The translations under genes were made by a program, and so were the position numbers. A DNA stretch of 64,000 nucleotides from Plantago elongata (Eukaryota > Streptophyta > Magnoliopsida > Lamiales > Plantaginaceae), in NCBI GenBank assembly GCA_036897095.1, contig JAYMSP010000007.1, positions 1 to 64,000 of the forward strand. The letters are read 5' to 3'. The notes under the pieces were generated by a model. That model saw only the letters and a program-made list of their open reading frames with translations, did no database searches and was not told where the DNA came from. Shown here piece by piece: positions 12,044-24,870 of the stretch (position 1 is the first letter of the stretch; each line of letters begins with the position of its first letter).

Positions 12044-13830
12044 GAGAAGAAGAAGAACAACAACAAGGAGAAGAGGAAGAATTCAGGAGAAAAAAATGGG
12101 ACCTGTTGATTGATGAAGGGGACATGTAAAAGTTTTAGAATTTATTCAACTTTTCACTGTAGTTTTCTTCAATTAATGATTATTGGAATTATTTTTGGGG
12201 TTTCTTTATATGCTAGGAAATGGTTTTTTTCCTAGCTTATCAATGAAGCTGTGTAGTTTTTTTCTTTTTTGTGTGAGCCATAAATATAGATATAATGATT
12301 GTGATCTTAGGGATAATATTTTTAAGTGGACTAGGAAATGGACAATATTATTATTGTCATGCTTGATAATTATTGTTATGTTATTATAGCTCATGCAATC
12401 CAAAAGGGGTGTTTTGTTTAGTCCTATGATCAGTTACTTAGTTACTTTTGACCTCAGATAGTTTTTTTTTTTTTCACACTTGATAAGGATTGAGTAGAGT
12501 CCCTTGCATTGAGGGTGTGTTGACATTGCCCCTTCACCATATCTCAATCTTCTCAAAACACTCATTGTTATCTTGGAACTTTACTGTTAAATTTGTAACA
12601 TATCTCATACAATTTGAGATAATGACTAGACATGTATAATCATTCTTTTCATACATTAGTGATTTGGAAATTTGTTAGTGATTTGGAATTTGTATGGTTT
12701 TACTGGTAAATTTGTAAAGGATCTCATACAAATTGCGATAATGAGTCGACTTGTATAAGCGTTCTTCTGATCATACGTTACAGATGTTAAACTTTATTTC
12801 CATCTTATTAATCATTCTTTCAAAGAACGGATAGTCGAATAATTAAATTGAGAGGAGAGAACCCTAGATATATTACTCTGTCGATGTTGATTTGGCAAAT
12901 GGATGGTTTAATTCCATATGCATTGAACCACACCATCGACACTTAGACATCCATTTGTATTAATTAAATCACCTACTAGTCCATTCTTCTCATTTAAATT
13001 AATATGAATTCAAAGGAGTTCAAACTTTTAAATGAGATTGATATCTTACTCAAAAAACCTAGGACCCCTCCCAATCACCTCTTACATTGGCACTAAAATG
13101 ATCATCGAACCTCCCTTCAAGCGAACATCTGCACACCATCTTTCGCTACTCAAACATCAAGAAGCGCCCTACATATGACATGAAGGTTATAAGGCTTTTT
13201 TTAACATAACACAAAAATAAAACCCCTCAAATGTGAATTCTAAACTTAAAGCGTGAAATATCATAATCCGATAATTAGAACAATTTAGTATTATCCGTAA
13301 CTACAGAACAAGCATTATGGGTATCAAATAAGGTGGTGAACTACAGGCTTGTCTCTAGCAACAATTTGATTGTGAAGAATATATTATTTAACTGCCAATG
13401 AGTGATTAGTTAAATTGTCCAAATCTTGAGTTGATTTAGCATCATAATCAATGTTTTGCTTAATATGGCGTGTTACTTAAGTTGTTTGTCGGCTGTGAAT
13501 GATTCATTCATATATGTGTTTCCATTGTGCTTACAGAATTAGTTATTAATGACCAAACAGTTTATTTATACATTTATCTTCTCCATCTCATACATATAAG
13601 CTAATGCTTCATCACGTCATTTTCATCATTAAATCCACTTCTCATTTCCATCATTCCTTTTTCTTTTTCTTTTCCCCTTTTTCATTATTATACTTCTATT
13701 TACTTTAATATATTAGCATCTATCTCAAAGAAAAAAGAAAGAAGAACAAAATAAAGAAAACTAAAGAGGCTTATAACCCAAGGAAATAAATCATTATGAG
13801 TTTTTAGTTTGTTCATAAGTCTCGTTTAAA
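12044..13830. other. Intergenic: TCP20 promoter side
   Basis: The first 100 bp are the AG-rich leader of the minus-strand TCP gene, then AT-rich upstream DNA. No further gene is supported. Two similar words (TCTCATACAAATTG and neighbours) recur at 12600 and 12720, a small direct repeat. Confidence 0.4.
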
Positions 13831-14220
13831 AGTTAAAATCATTCTTACATTTAACTAACTCGTATTTCAAGTTGAAGTGCTCCTGACTCGGTCAGTAGCT
13901 TATGTGACATGCGTAAGAATATGTTTTTCGATACTTTATTTATTTCGTTTAATTAAATGATGGTAATATTTTGAAATTTTGAAAAATATATGTATGAAAT
14001 TTAAGCTTGAAAGCGAGTTGCAAAGGTTAAAATAATTCTTACATTTAACTAACTCGTTTTTCGAGTTTAAGTGCTCCTGACTCGGTCAGTAGCTTACATG
14101 ACAGACGTAAGAACATTTTCCTTCGATACTTTATTATTTCATTTGATTAAATGATAGAAATATTTTGAAATTTTGAAAAATAATGATATGTATGGAATTT
14201 AAGCTTGAAGAGGGAGTTGA
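13831..14220. repeat. 194-bp tandem duplication
   Basis: Two direct units, about 13831-14024 and 14025-14220, share GTTAAAAT, TTCTTACATTTAACTAACTC, TGCTCCTGACTCGGTCAGTA, GATACTTTATT and ATTTTGAAATTTTGAAAAAT. They differ at scattered bases. The inner word GACTCGGTCAGTAGCTTA is partly palindromic. No coding frame spans them. Confidence 0.85.
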
Positions 14221-15555
14221 AATGACAGCATATTGTTAGGTGGATGTGATGATCGTATATTATGTCTATTAGTGTGATATGTTGCCCAGCTTCAAGACAT
14301 ATAGGGACCCAAGCTTTATTGCAAAGTTGTTGAAATATCCCTTTGTTTGAATTTTCTTCAAATCAAAGTATATTTTTTTTCACTTATTACTATTATGCAG
14401 AAATTTCAATGATTTAAGTCCATTTTTTGTTGAAGTTTCTTTGACAAGTGTTGTCCTTCAATTTTGGTGTCTGAATGATTTGACAATTTCTTTGTAGATA
14501 CATAAAAATAACTAAAAACCAGTTTTAATTAATTAATTAATTGACTTCTTTTGCTGTCTCCAAAAACTTAGGTAACATGGACATGTACTCTGCTGTCTGA
14601 TTGATTCCAATAATGGAATGTAACTCATACTCTCAAGTATCAAAATATAATGCCCATAAGACTAACAATTCCAGAAATACTCTGGATCCATCATTCATGT
14701 CTCAAACGTGGTATATATAAAAAAAATTATCTACGTAAAAGAAATATATAAACAAAAATTTAAGGGCTGATTGATATGGAATTTAAATGGGCATTTAGAT
14801 GAATTTTGGTGAAATTGTGTTTGGAATAAAATTTAAATGAGGTATTTGAAGTGTATTTTATGCCAAATCACTGCTCATCGAGTTAAATGGACCAATTTTA
14901 ATCATGCCATTAATCGTTACTTTTGTGCACTCCCTCCCTTACTTCATATTTAGTTATCCCATGGCATTAAGGATTTAATCGCCACAACAATTCCTGCAGT
15001 TAGAAATTTTATCAAATGTGCTTTGTGTTTTCCTTAATTATTCCTTGCATCCATATTCTACATTCACTTTATATATGCTTCAAACTTGAATTCCAGCTAT
15101 TCCAAAGCTCCAAGCAATAAAATAATTGATCCAAACATTGTCCATCACATGTAAGTCATGAGTAATTTAAAAGAAAAACGTAGCTCAAGATCGTAAATAC
15201 AATTTAAAAAGTATTTAAAAAGTATTTGATTTACGACTAAAAATTAAAAAGTACACTAAATTTTAACGCTATACAAAATAATCTATTTGAATTTGGGATC
15301 AAATCATATACTATAGTAGTACTTTATAAGATTATTTGGGAGGGTCCATCTCCTGCTTCTACATGTTGTAAATGTCTGTAATACTCCACCAAATTAGTTC
15401 TGTCTTTTACTTCATCATATGTGGTCTAAAATTTACACACCTGTTTCTGTTTACACTTTTACTCTATCCAACTTAGCTAAAATCTACAGCAGAAAGGCCA
15501 AGTTGCCACCTACTTTTCTCCCAATTTCCCAACATCAAAAATTTCCCATTTTAAT
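14221..15555. other. Intergenic, AT-rich
   Basis: No gene supported. A stretch from 14762 (AAGGGCTGATTGATATGG) resembles the left end of the Tourist-type MITE at 56866 but has no matching right end. Otherwise nothing recognised. Confidence 0.35.
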
Positions 15556-15962
15556 CAATGTTTTCAATCCCGACGAGATCTTGCTATCCTGGTGCAGTTT
15601 AGCACCTGAGTGGGATTGACATGCCCGATCAGGGAAGCATAGCATCCCGAACAAATCTCGAAAATCCCAATCGAGATTGCAGCCGGGATCCCGAACATCC
15701 CGAACGGAATATTAAAGTTTGGGAGTAAATTGACATATTTTCCCAATTAAAACTTTATACATTACAAATTTACAAAGTCCAAGTCCATGTTTTTTCAATT
15801 TCTGAGTTTCTACCACTTATTTTTAAGGTTTTAAGTGTATGTTATAATGTGTTGCATATCATATATTTAACTTCAGTATCTCAATCATCCCTGTAGTGTG
15901 ATTCCGCTATTTCAATTTTTTGGTTCAGCACGACGTGACGCGATCTGGAATTCACAACACTG
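15556..15962. mobile_element. Non-autonomous hAT-type element
   Basis: A 407-bp segment bounded by a perfect 8-bp direct repeat ATTTTAAT (15548-15555 and 15963-15970). Its ends are imperfect inverted repeats: left CAATGTTTTCAATCCCGA, right (complement) CAGTGTTGTGAATTCCAGA. An 8-bp duplication and a CA(A/G)TG start are typical of hAT elements. It has no transposase frame. The inside is richer in G and C than its surroundings, with repeated TCCCGA words. Confidence 0.75.
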
Positions 15963-15970
15963 ATTTTAAT

Positions 15971-16546
15971 ATAATAACATTTTAAAACCAAATTCAACGT
16001 TTACAGCCTAGCACAAATTCACAATTTAAATAGTTACACAGCAAAGCACTTGAAGAAGAAAGTATTCAATGTGAAACCATTTGCTATTTCAATATTTAAT
16101 CCTTTAAAGTATGACTGACAGGAAAATCCAACAGAAATATCCAGAAAAAAAGTCACAAATAAATAAAGTAATTATGGCCGTGAAGACTTTAAACTTTATT
16201 TTTTCAACATAGCTGTGTGACACATAATAAATCACATCACATCACTGGATTAGCACAAAAGATCTTTAATCACCAAAAGCTAAACACCTCAGATCATTCA
16301 CCATTTCACCATTCTTCGAGGTTTATTGGTTCCAACTTCCAACTTCCAAGTACACCTAAACAGCAAACTAATGATAATTAATGATACAAGATTTGTCATG
16401 AAACTGCTGTTGTTGTGGTAAAAACTGAATCTTTTCACAGTTTATCAGTCAATGCAACTGAAGTGTGTATGTTGATGTGCCATCAATGATCAATAAATCT
16501 AAAATATCCGAAACCATCGAATGGTCGATTCTCAATGATCTTGGTC
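15971..16546. other. 3' flank of the G6PDH gene
   Basis: Probably contains the 3' untranslated region of the minus-strand gene ending at 16547. No other gene or repeat recognised. Confidence 0.4.
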
Positions 16547-19500
16547 TCATTCCTCATCAGCGAGATCACCCCACTTGACTTTGTGTCGTGCAGCGAGGTA
16601 ATGAGCCCCAACCGGACCACGACTTCCATAAGGATAGTATTCCGGGGTTCTTTTCTTTTCTTCGAGGTCCTTTAACACAGGTGTGAACAAAGACCAAGCA
16701 GCATCTAATTCGTCGCTCCTGATGAAGAGTCTTCTTTCACCTTCAATAGCATCTAGAAGAAGTCTCTCGTATGCACAAGGTATCTCCTTGGAGTACCTAT
16801 ACAGCATTACACAAGAATAGTTGGGTTACTTATGTTGGTCATGCATAAATATAATTATGCTATCGTTGTGATCCACTCCTGTAGCAAATTACGGCAATCA
16901 CAAAAGGATAATCCACATAAGATGCAGTCTTTGTTTACCAATGATATGTACAGGCTAATTCGGAATATGGCAATCTAGCACTGAACTTATTAATCGTTTA
17001 TAAGCTATATAGTATATCTATGGCGTTTAGGCATTACTGCCAGCAAAATGACCTGAATTTATATAAATAAGCTAAAACAACTAACCCGAGAGATATCTGG
17101 CCAATATTGATAGGTTGTGACATGGTTAACACAAATTTGAAACTTATCCAATGTTGATATGAGAGGACATTTGTAATGACATTGACCTTTCTCATAGATG
17201 TCTCAACTCTCAACAGCATCTCCTTCATTCACTTGTATGTAATGTACCCCACACCCAAATTGGGAAACTTGGAATCACAGAGGCCAAGTATCATATTTAG
17301 TTATTTACTTCAAACTAATACCATCTGCTATCTTCCGGACAAACTATCTTAAAACATATTCATTTATGAGGTTAACTACTCCACCAGGTGTCTAAATAAT
17401 TCCAAGTGCTGTGCTGTCCCGTCAAACAGGAAGCCAGGAACTTGACATAACGCTCATCAGCATAACTTGGCTTGACTGTCCACGACCCGTTAAAGCCAAA
17501 GTTCAGCCTTTCACTCAACAGCCACCATGGATGTAATGAGAGGCTTCTACTTCCACGATATGAGCAAGCATTACAAATGAAATTTCTGATAACGAATCAT
17601 CTTATATGATGCTCTTTCCATTGGACGTTGCCCTATCTATGGGATAGAAGGCCTCTCTTTCAAGTGGCAGGTTGTGTGCTTACTTCCTAGTCACAGCAGG
17701 TTGGTGGGGGTGATTTGTCATGTCATAGTTCAATAGACACAGGGATGGATGAATTTGATTCAGGAATTAATGAGGTTCTGATTAAAAAAAAAACCCTGTT
17801 TTTCCTGAACATTAGGAAAACCACAATTTATTTACTCGTGCAAACTTACACCATCAACCGCCCAGGTGTTATACGTGGGTTTTTTTAGTTACATGAAAAC
17901 ACCCTCAAATCAGCTGACAGAGGGAATACAAACTGATAACGAATGCATCCTTTAGCACTGTCAACATAAAAATGCTTCACTTACTATCTATGATTGCATC
18001 ATTGCAAGAAGCAGACAGGATTCATAGAATAGAGCGGGTCGAATCAGGACTCTTTAAATATTGTCTTCAAATCACAAATAAGATTGGTATAGAGCAATGT
18101 AAATTTGTAGTAATCGTTTTCAAGTAAACAAAGGCAAGGACATAAAGTTGAGACACTCAGGACAGTAGAGTAGGTGAGTAAAGCTGAGAGAATAGAACCA
18201 TATATCTAAGGCTGGCAAATATGGGGGGATAAGCGGATTAGGTGGATACAGGTAGCACAATATTCGGATCTTTTGCTCGATCCAGCCCAAAGGACGCTTG
18301 CAAATTAGAATCAATCTGAATCGAAGACAATAAGGTTGTAGGAGAACAGAGGGAATCGAAGACGAAACACATAAAAAAAAGAGTAGAATTGGTGTGCTGC
18401 TAGAAAGGATATAATTGTTCGGATATACTAAATCAGTATCAAAGACAGAAGGAAATTTAATGGGTGCCCATTCTTTTTCCCAGTCTGATCCATTTGTAAT
18501 GAGGTGTTCACGGCCACAGGTAACCCAGCTCTCCCCCTTCTGTTAATATTTGGGTCACATACCTCTTTAATGATAAGGTATGGGCACATTATTACCCATG
18601 TAATTGGCTAATTTTTCGACCCCTACTGAAATTGATTGACAAACACATGCAGGATGATAAATTTTGCAGCCCCAAAAATGAATATTTGCAATCAATACCT
18701 TGCTTTGTATAGGAGATTAAGATTGCTCCGGTCCAATCTCATTCCAAGTCCAGGGACTTTGTTGTTAATCTTCAGATAAATACCTTCATCAGGCTGAACA
18801 CGGATTACAAGCTCATTTGTTGCTCGGTCAATATCGGCCCCAATGTTTCGGTTGTACAAATTACCAGGAACATGTCTAAATTGTACTCGTATCTCAGCTC
18901 TGAGACATGCAAAGATCCCCATGTTAGATATACATTAATAAAATGAGTTCATAGGACATAATATTTTCATTTTGCTAACCTCCTATCGTTTAAAGCCTTC
19001 CCAGCTTTCATTAGGAAAGGCACCCCATCCCATCTTGCATTATCTATGAAAAGTGCAGCAGCAGCAAAAGTCGGCGTTAAACTGTCATTGGGTACAGTCT
19101 TGTCATCTATATATCCGGGATAAGAGACACCTCCTTTCACGTGACTCTTGTATTGTCCTATGACCACATCATCAACGGATAACGGCCGCATGGAGCGTAA
19201 AACTTTAACCTGATATCCATCAAGTAATTTATCATTAAAGATGGTGTAACGGCATTGTTCCTTGTAATTTGGTCAAGAAATAATCTACCCACTAAGATTT
19301 AGAAAGATTTGGACAATCTCCCTCTATTTCAAAAGAGATGCAAAGCACCTCTTGAGAGAGATGTATTAAGCAAGAAAGATAAAATGTGCCAAGACCATAT
19401 CCATAAGGAGGAGCCTGCTTCAAAACAAGATGTATGCAATTTCCTATTTCAGATTACAGGGATGTGAAATGCGAATCGTGAAGATAAAAAGGGTGAAACC

Positions 19501-21923
19501 ACACTAGCCAAGAAACTACACAAACTATAAATGCACAAGTTAGTATAAAGATGAACCTTCTCATTTCTGATATCTTCAGCATCCAAACTGACGGGCGTTT
19601 CCATGGCGAAGAGGGCCAATATTTGGAGGAGATGATTTTGCATTATATCTCTAATTATTCCATAATGATCAAAGTAACTGGTGCCACATAAATAAAAAGG
19701 TGAATAAGCTTGAGGTATTTTGTGAATGTGCAATCCTGTACAAAAAACTGACAAAAAATATTACCCTCCCCTTCCTTCAGTGCCGAAGTCCTCGGAGAAT
19801 ATGAATTGAACATTCCTAATATACTGCCTTGACCATAAAGGTTCAAAGATAAGGTTGGAGAACCGAAGGACTGATAGATTTTCCACGAGCTCCTTTCCAA
19901 GATAGTGATCTATTCTGTAAGATTGGAAGTTCAGAATATAAGTATCAAAACATCATTGCCAAACGATCATCTCCATTTCTCTTCCGATAATGAGCCCAAT
20001 CTAAAAAACTACAACCAGTTTTACAGCAAAACATACAGACTCCTGCCCAAAATTCTAGATAAGTAACTAAGGAAATCAAGTTGTAATAATAGGTATTTTT
20101 CCATATAATAGAATATATATCCATATAACCACTGTATGTTAAAATTATTCACCTGAAGATTTGATCCTCCTTCAAGTATTGCTTAAGGTCACTAGTTAAA
20201 GCAGCTGAAGATTCAGAATCTCGACCAAATGGCTTCTCAACTATGACGCGAGTCCAGCCATTAGCAGAAGAAGCAGATGTACTGGCACACTTAACAGCAT
20301 TCACGAAGATGTTCGGTGGGATTGATAAATAAAAAAGACGATTTGAGACCCTTCCAGCCTACACAAACGTAATATTGTTAGAAGCTTCCTTAAATTGTCC
20401 CATTTAAATTCCCTGAAATTCATGTTCTTCATGACATTCAAGGTATGTAGACATAGGTCACAAAATTTATTGTATGGATGGGTCTATGAGGATATTATGA
20501 CAGTTGTGGAAGGCATTGGCATACTGTTTATTGCAGCCCTTGATAGGTGCCGTATCAAATATCAATGACTCAGAATCTCTTCTAGCATATAAAGCTTGTC
20601 AGGTGTGTAATAATGTATTTTACCAGAATGTTTTCCAGATTTCGACAAAACTAAGGTGGATTAATAGAGGGGCAGAAAGAAGAGAAGAACATAAATCCTG
20701 ATGCAAGCTCCACGTGAAACTAGAATATATTATCATAAACCACGAGCTACCAAAACTCCCAATTACCTCATGTTCCTTGAGCTTTTTGTCAAGCTCCTCA
20801 AAATTTTCCTCGGAATCATATTGACCAGAGTGGTAGAAACATCTCTTCAGGAACTCCTTCATCTTTTCATTGCAATTATCCCTAAAAACATTATGAAATC
20901 CGAATGATCAAAACTCTAACAGCTCACCCATAAGAGCTCTATGCACCTAAACTCAAAATCTAGTCTTTTGTGGCATCAGGAGTTAGGAAGAGCCCAATCA
21001 CTTGGAGCAAGTTTGAAAGAAGTACCTCTTGTCGATTCTGCAAGTGAGAGTCCTGCTAACCATGTTTCTTAGTTCTTCATCAGTCATTTTGCTACGGGCA
21101 TAACCGAAGATGGTGAAGTGCTGAAACCAAAACGTTGATCATGCTTAATATATTGTCATGTAATTCTTTTTTTATAAGAATAAGTGAAACCATAAAGCCG
21201 GAAAGTTGTAAAGTAAACCTCAGGGAGGCAATCTTCATAGTAAAGTGCAAAAAGGGCCGGAAATATCTTTTTCTTGGCAAGGTCACCAGAGGCACCCACA
21301 ACCGTGATGCTGACAGTTGACTCACCCCCATTAACATCAAAATCAACTGGCTTTATGTGTTCCTCTGGAGCTGAACCCAATGACGAAAGCTCTTTCGATT
21401 TCCTCAAAGGAGCCTCAGTTTCGCTTGCAACCCTTTTCGTGGCCAATTCACCTATAAATTCCATACATTTTTATGTAACTACTAGAAATCCAACAAATTT
21501 TTCAACAACCATTAGTCAAAATGAAATCTTTTCCCTCTCCATAGTCCAATATGCAATATTACTATTATGATATCAAGTTATCAACACAACCATACCAATT
21601 GAACAAATTACTACCAGATAAATTCACCAAACTAACCAGCAAATTAGCGCAAGCAAACAACATATATCAACACAAACAAAAAAAAAGCAGGTGAACAACA
21701 AATAAAAAAGAGATGAAAACAAACCATCTTGCATGACAACAGCATTGGCCAAAGACTTGGACTTGGCTTGCAAAGAACCGATTTTTGAGCTGAATCCTTT
21801 TGCAGAAACCACAGGAGTTGGAACATAGCAGAGTCTCTGATGAAACCCGATTGAGGATTTACTCGAATGAGCATAAGCTGCTTTTGACGAAGAAGAACAG
21901 CAGTGATTCATTGCAGCTGCCAT
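16547..21923 (-). CDS. G6PD: Plastidic glucose-6-phosphate dehydrogenase
   Basis: Ten exons: 21725-21923, 21219-21451, 21026-21120, 20767-20881, 20153-20358, 19765-19914, 19557-19677, 18980-19209, 18699-18899 and 16547-16796; 599 residues, all phases closing. It catalyses glucose-6-phosphate + NADP+ to 6-phosphogluconolactone, the entry of the oxidative pentose phosphate path. About 66 N-terminal residues are rich in Ser, Ala and Lys with few acids, a chloroplast transit peptide. The NADP-binding [10 protein letters not shown] starts near 118, EKPFGRD follows, and the catalytic IDHYLGKE lies near 284-291. Two cysteines eight apart (about C171 and C179, in TCRIDKRDNC) correspond to the thioredoxin-controlled pair of potato chloroplast G6PDH, so light inactivation is expected. 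The plastid class (P1 or P2) is not resolved. Intron 9 is 1.9 kb and holds no recognisable gene. Confidence 0.97.
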
Positions 21924-24283
21924 TGATTAAAACTCAATAAAGCTCTCTTTTTTATTTCAATAATTGGTTTCTTTGTTGATTGAGAAAGAATTAGTGATGG
22001 TGAAAAATAATTAATGAAAAATAGTGGGTTTTGAACAAGGGTTCGGAGAAGTCGAGGGTTTGGATCAAGACTCTTGAGATCTCCGAAAGGTTGCTAATTT
22101 TTGGTGTTATATTGGGCTTTCTGCTGCCATGCTTTGAAGATGAAGAAAGGCTATATTCGTTTTGGTGTATAAATATGATACCAAATTCTAGTTTTCAATT
22201 CCAGTTTGTAGTTTTAATAGTATTTGTTTTTGTTGATTTGTTAACAAACAGTCACTACCTGGCAAGTTTCTATTGTTGTGGAATTGAAGAGTCCATTTTC
22301 ATATGTTCTTGTCTTCGAAAAGGCATGGATGGAGTGCAAACTTCACCATCTAGTTGAGTTCAAGCGATGTCTTCTCACAAAGTCAACGTAATGTTTCGAT
22401 CCAACTCCCTTGCAGTCCAGCTGATCAAAACTATATTGTTTTTCAACTTAAAATTACTTCAGTTCAATCCAATTTTATTCAGTTAAGTTCGTCGTAGTTA
22501 TAATTTATACCTTACGTCAGTTCAATTCAATAAATTTCAGTTGAAACTAACAGAGCCCAAGTCCGATATTTTGAGGACCCATGTTCATAGAGATTATTTA
22601 GAAAATTTATAAGTCCATGAAGATCTAACCTTCTCTTGATATTTCTTGTACATAGTAAAATATAGAAGTTTGTAGAGAATGATAGTGGTAGAAAGATCTA
22701 GGTGGAGAATCACCTAGAACAATCATCGTCATTCCTTTAAAAAGATGGAATTATGTATAAATAGGCCATTAAGCCACCCATTTTCATCATTAAGAAAATA
22801 AAATGTTCTTGCAAACTTCTAAGCTCTCTACTACACATTACAGTAAGACTTAATAGCTACTCTCGAGGCAAACTAGTCTAGTGCCACACAGATTAAGTTT
22901 TCTTACGAATTAAAGTTTTATCCCGTATACTAAACTCACTTTTCCTTTTCTTTCTTCATTTATGGAAAAGATAGATGAATGTTGTGAATATAATAACGAC
23001 ATGATGAAAGTACTAAATTTCGGTGATGGTCAGCTCCCAAAAACCTAAACTATTAAAAATAAGTTTCTCTCTTCCCATAAAACCAACCAGTACCGACGAC
23101 CTAAACTATTAAAAGTAAGTTTCTCTCATCCCATAAAACCAACCACCGACGTCATATGCAGGTCCAAAACTTACATACCAATACATGCATGTTTTCCTCG
23201 GTGTGTACTTGATTATTCGTGTGATACTTAAATTTGAATTTTTTATGAACAAACTTTCAAAAAGACTGACATACACTCCTTTAACAACATTCTCAATCAA
23301 ATCTCAATGTTTTTTAAGTTATTGTTAGGGTGTGATTCTTAAAACCATATAAGTTATTAGAGGGTCTTAATCCATGTTTATAGGGTTTCCTATGAGAATG
23401 TCGTGCTAATTGTACGCTCCTAATTGCGTGGCACGCTTATGATTGCACCACAAATCCTTTATTAGGCCCATTATATTATCTTTTGAACTGTTGAGAGCAA
23501 TGAAATATTTCAACGAGAAGCTTAGAATTTCTATATTGCTTTTGATATATTTTCATATTAACATATATTCCTTAATTTTCAAGTGTATTTGTAGAAGATA
23601 ATTGAGGAATGAAAGCCTTTAATCGTTCCTTACGTATTTTTATATCAATAATTGTCTTAAACATTAGAGTTTTATAATAATTATAAAAATATGTATAAAT
23701 AAATTTAGTAATATATTTTAAGTCTAACCAATGCAGGTAATCAAATATAGTTTATACCTTAATTTGTTAGCCCAAGTACCAAAATTATTTATTAATAATT
23801 AATACGACTCTATATATCATGATGCCCATCTAATATATCTCTCTGATAAATAATTATTAAATTAAATAATGGAACTCGTGGACCTAAAAGAGACAAAGGG
23901 TTTGGAGGATCATCCGGGCATGGAACGAACCAAATGCTTGAAAGAAAAGACATACGAAACTAAACTCTAGTTATATTATATGGGCTGCAACACTCCAACA
24001 AGGAATAATGAGACAACACTATTTCATTTAGAGGGAAGTCAAAATTGAGTTTCATTTCCAAGTCTAGTTTGATGCATGTCACAATACAAATTGCATGCAT
24101 GAATCTTCCCGTCACGTATGACATAACTAATTAGTTGAACTTTCCAAACAAAGTACATAGTTAAATTGTCTTCAAATACAACGAACCACACGATTTGGAA
24201 AGGGTGTAGTTATATAATGAGTATTTGTTGTCAAGGTATCACAAATTTTAACATAAACCCAATTATATATTAGTTAAATTTGG
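21924..24283. other. Intergenic upstream of G6PDH
   Basis: Leader and promoter of the minus-strand G6PDH gene lie near 21924-22050. About 22440-22560 belongs to the dispersed AACTGAA-rich family (ends ACAGAGCCC). A 56-bp tandem duplication lies at 23044-23152. No gene supported. Confidence 0.4.
23044..23152. repeat. 56-bp tandem duplication
   Basis: Two direct units beginning CCTAAACTATTAAAA, at 23044 and 23100, each continuing AAGTTTCTCTC, CCCATAAAACCAACCA and CCGACG. Differences are few, so the duplication is fairly recent. Confidence 0.8.
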
Positions 24284-24455
24284 AGTTATAAGATGATCTG
24301 ATAATAAGGAGTTGAGGTTGTATACAGAAAGTATAATATTCGAACCCCGACAGTGTTGGAGTAGTTATAAGGTGATTGAGGCGGAGTTACAAGATATTCT
24401 GATTAAGACAAGATAACGAGCTATAAGGTGATATTAATAATTGTACCTTGTAATA
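24284..24455 (+). mobile_element. SINE-like element, second family, copy 1
   Basis: Starts with TATAAGATGATCTGATAATA (A-box-like) and carries ATTCGAACCCCGACAG (B-box-like) about 55 bp later, then TATAAGGTGATTGAG and GAGCTATAAGGTGAT. A copy in the opposite orientation lies at 53041-53225 and a partial one near 37590-37700. No clear target-site duplication was found. Confidence 0.55.
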
Positions 24456-24479
24456 TAATTAGATTATTCAAGAAAAAGA

Positions 24480-24870
24480 ATACATATGCAAACTTTGGCA
24501 TGGCGTAGACAGCGTGTGGAGCACATTCTTTGTCCGCAAACTGCTGAAGTACTTGCGACTGTGTGTGGGGTATGGATTTAACACTGCAGCAGGGTTGGCG
24601 TAATGTTCTTCTTGAGAGTGACTGTCTGACTTTCGTGGAGGCGTTTCGATCGGATGCAATTTGTCTCTTGCCTGGTGATAATTTTGTAGAAGCTTTGAAA
24701 CATATTTCTTCATACTTTAATTCAGTGTCGTTTCAACATTGTATTAGGGGCGGTACTATTATGGCCCATAATCTTGGTAAGAATGTGGTTAGGAATTGTG
24801 AAGGTAAAGCAGATATGTCCCAGTGAGCTTGCTAGGCTGATTGTATTATTTTCAGTACTTTTTTATTGAA
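24480..24870 (+). pseudogene. LINE 3' remnant, RNase H-like domain
   Basis: The translated stretch WGMDLTLQQGWRNVLLESDC followed by LTFVEAFRS, HISSYFNSVSFQHCIR and AHNLGKNVVR matches the RNase H-like tail (RVT_3) found at the end of plant LINE ORF2 and in free-standing decayed copies. Conserved points include the LESD aspartate and the final AHxLAK block (here AHNLGK). An upstream part (QTAEVLAT) is in another frame. It ends near a polyadenylation-like AATAAAATTCCC. A broken fragment. Confidence 0.75.

Noticed and set aside
17034-18314. Small minus-strand frames within the large G6PDH intron
   Set aside because: No domain, no coding bias; intron sequence.
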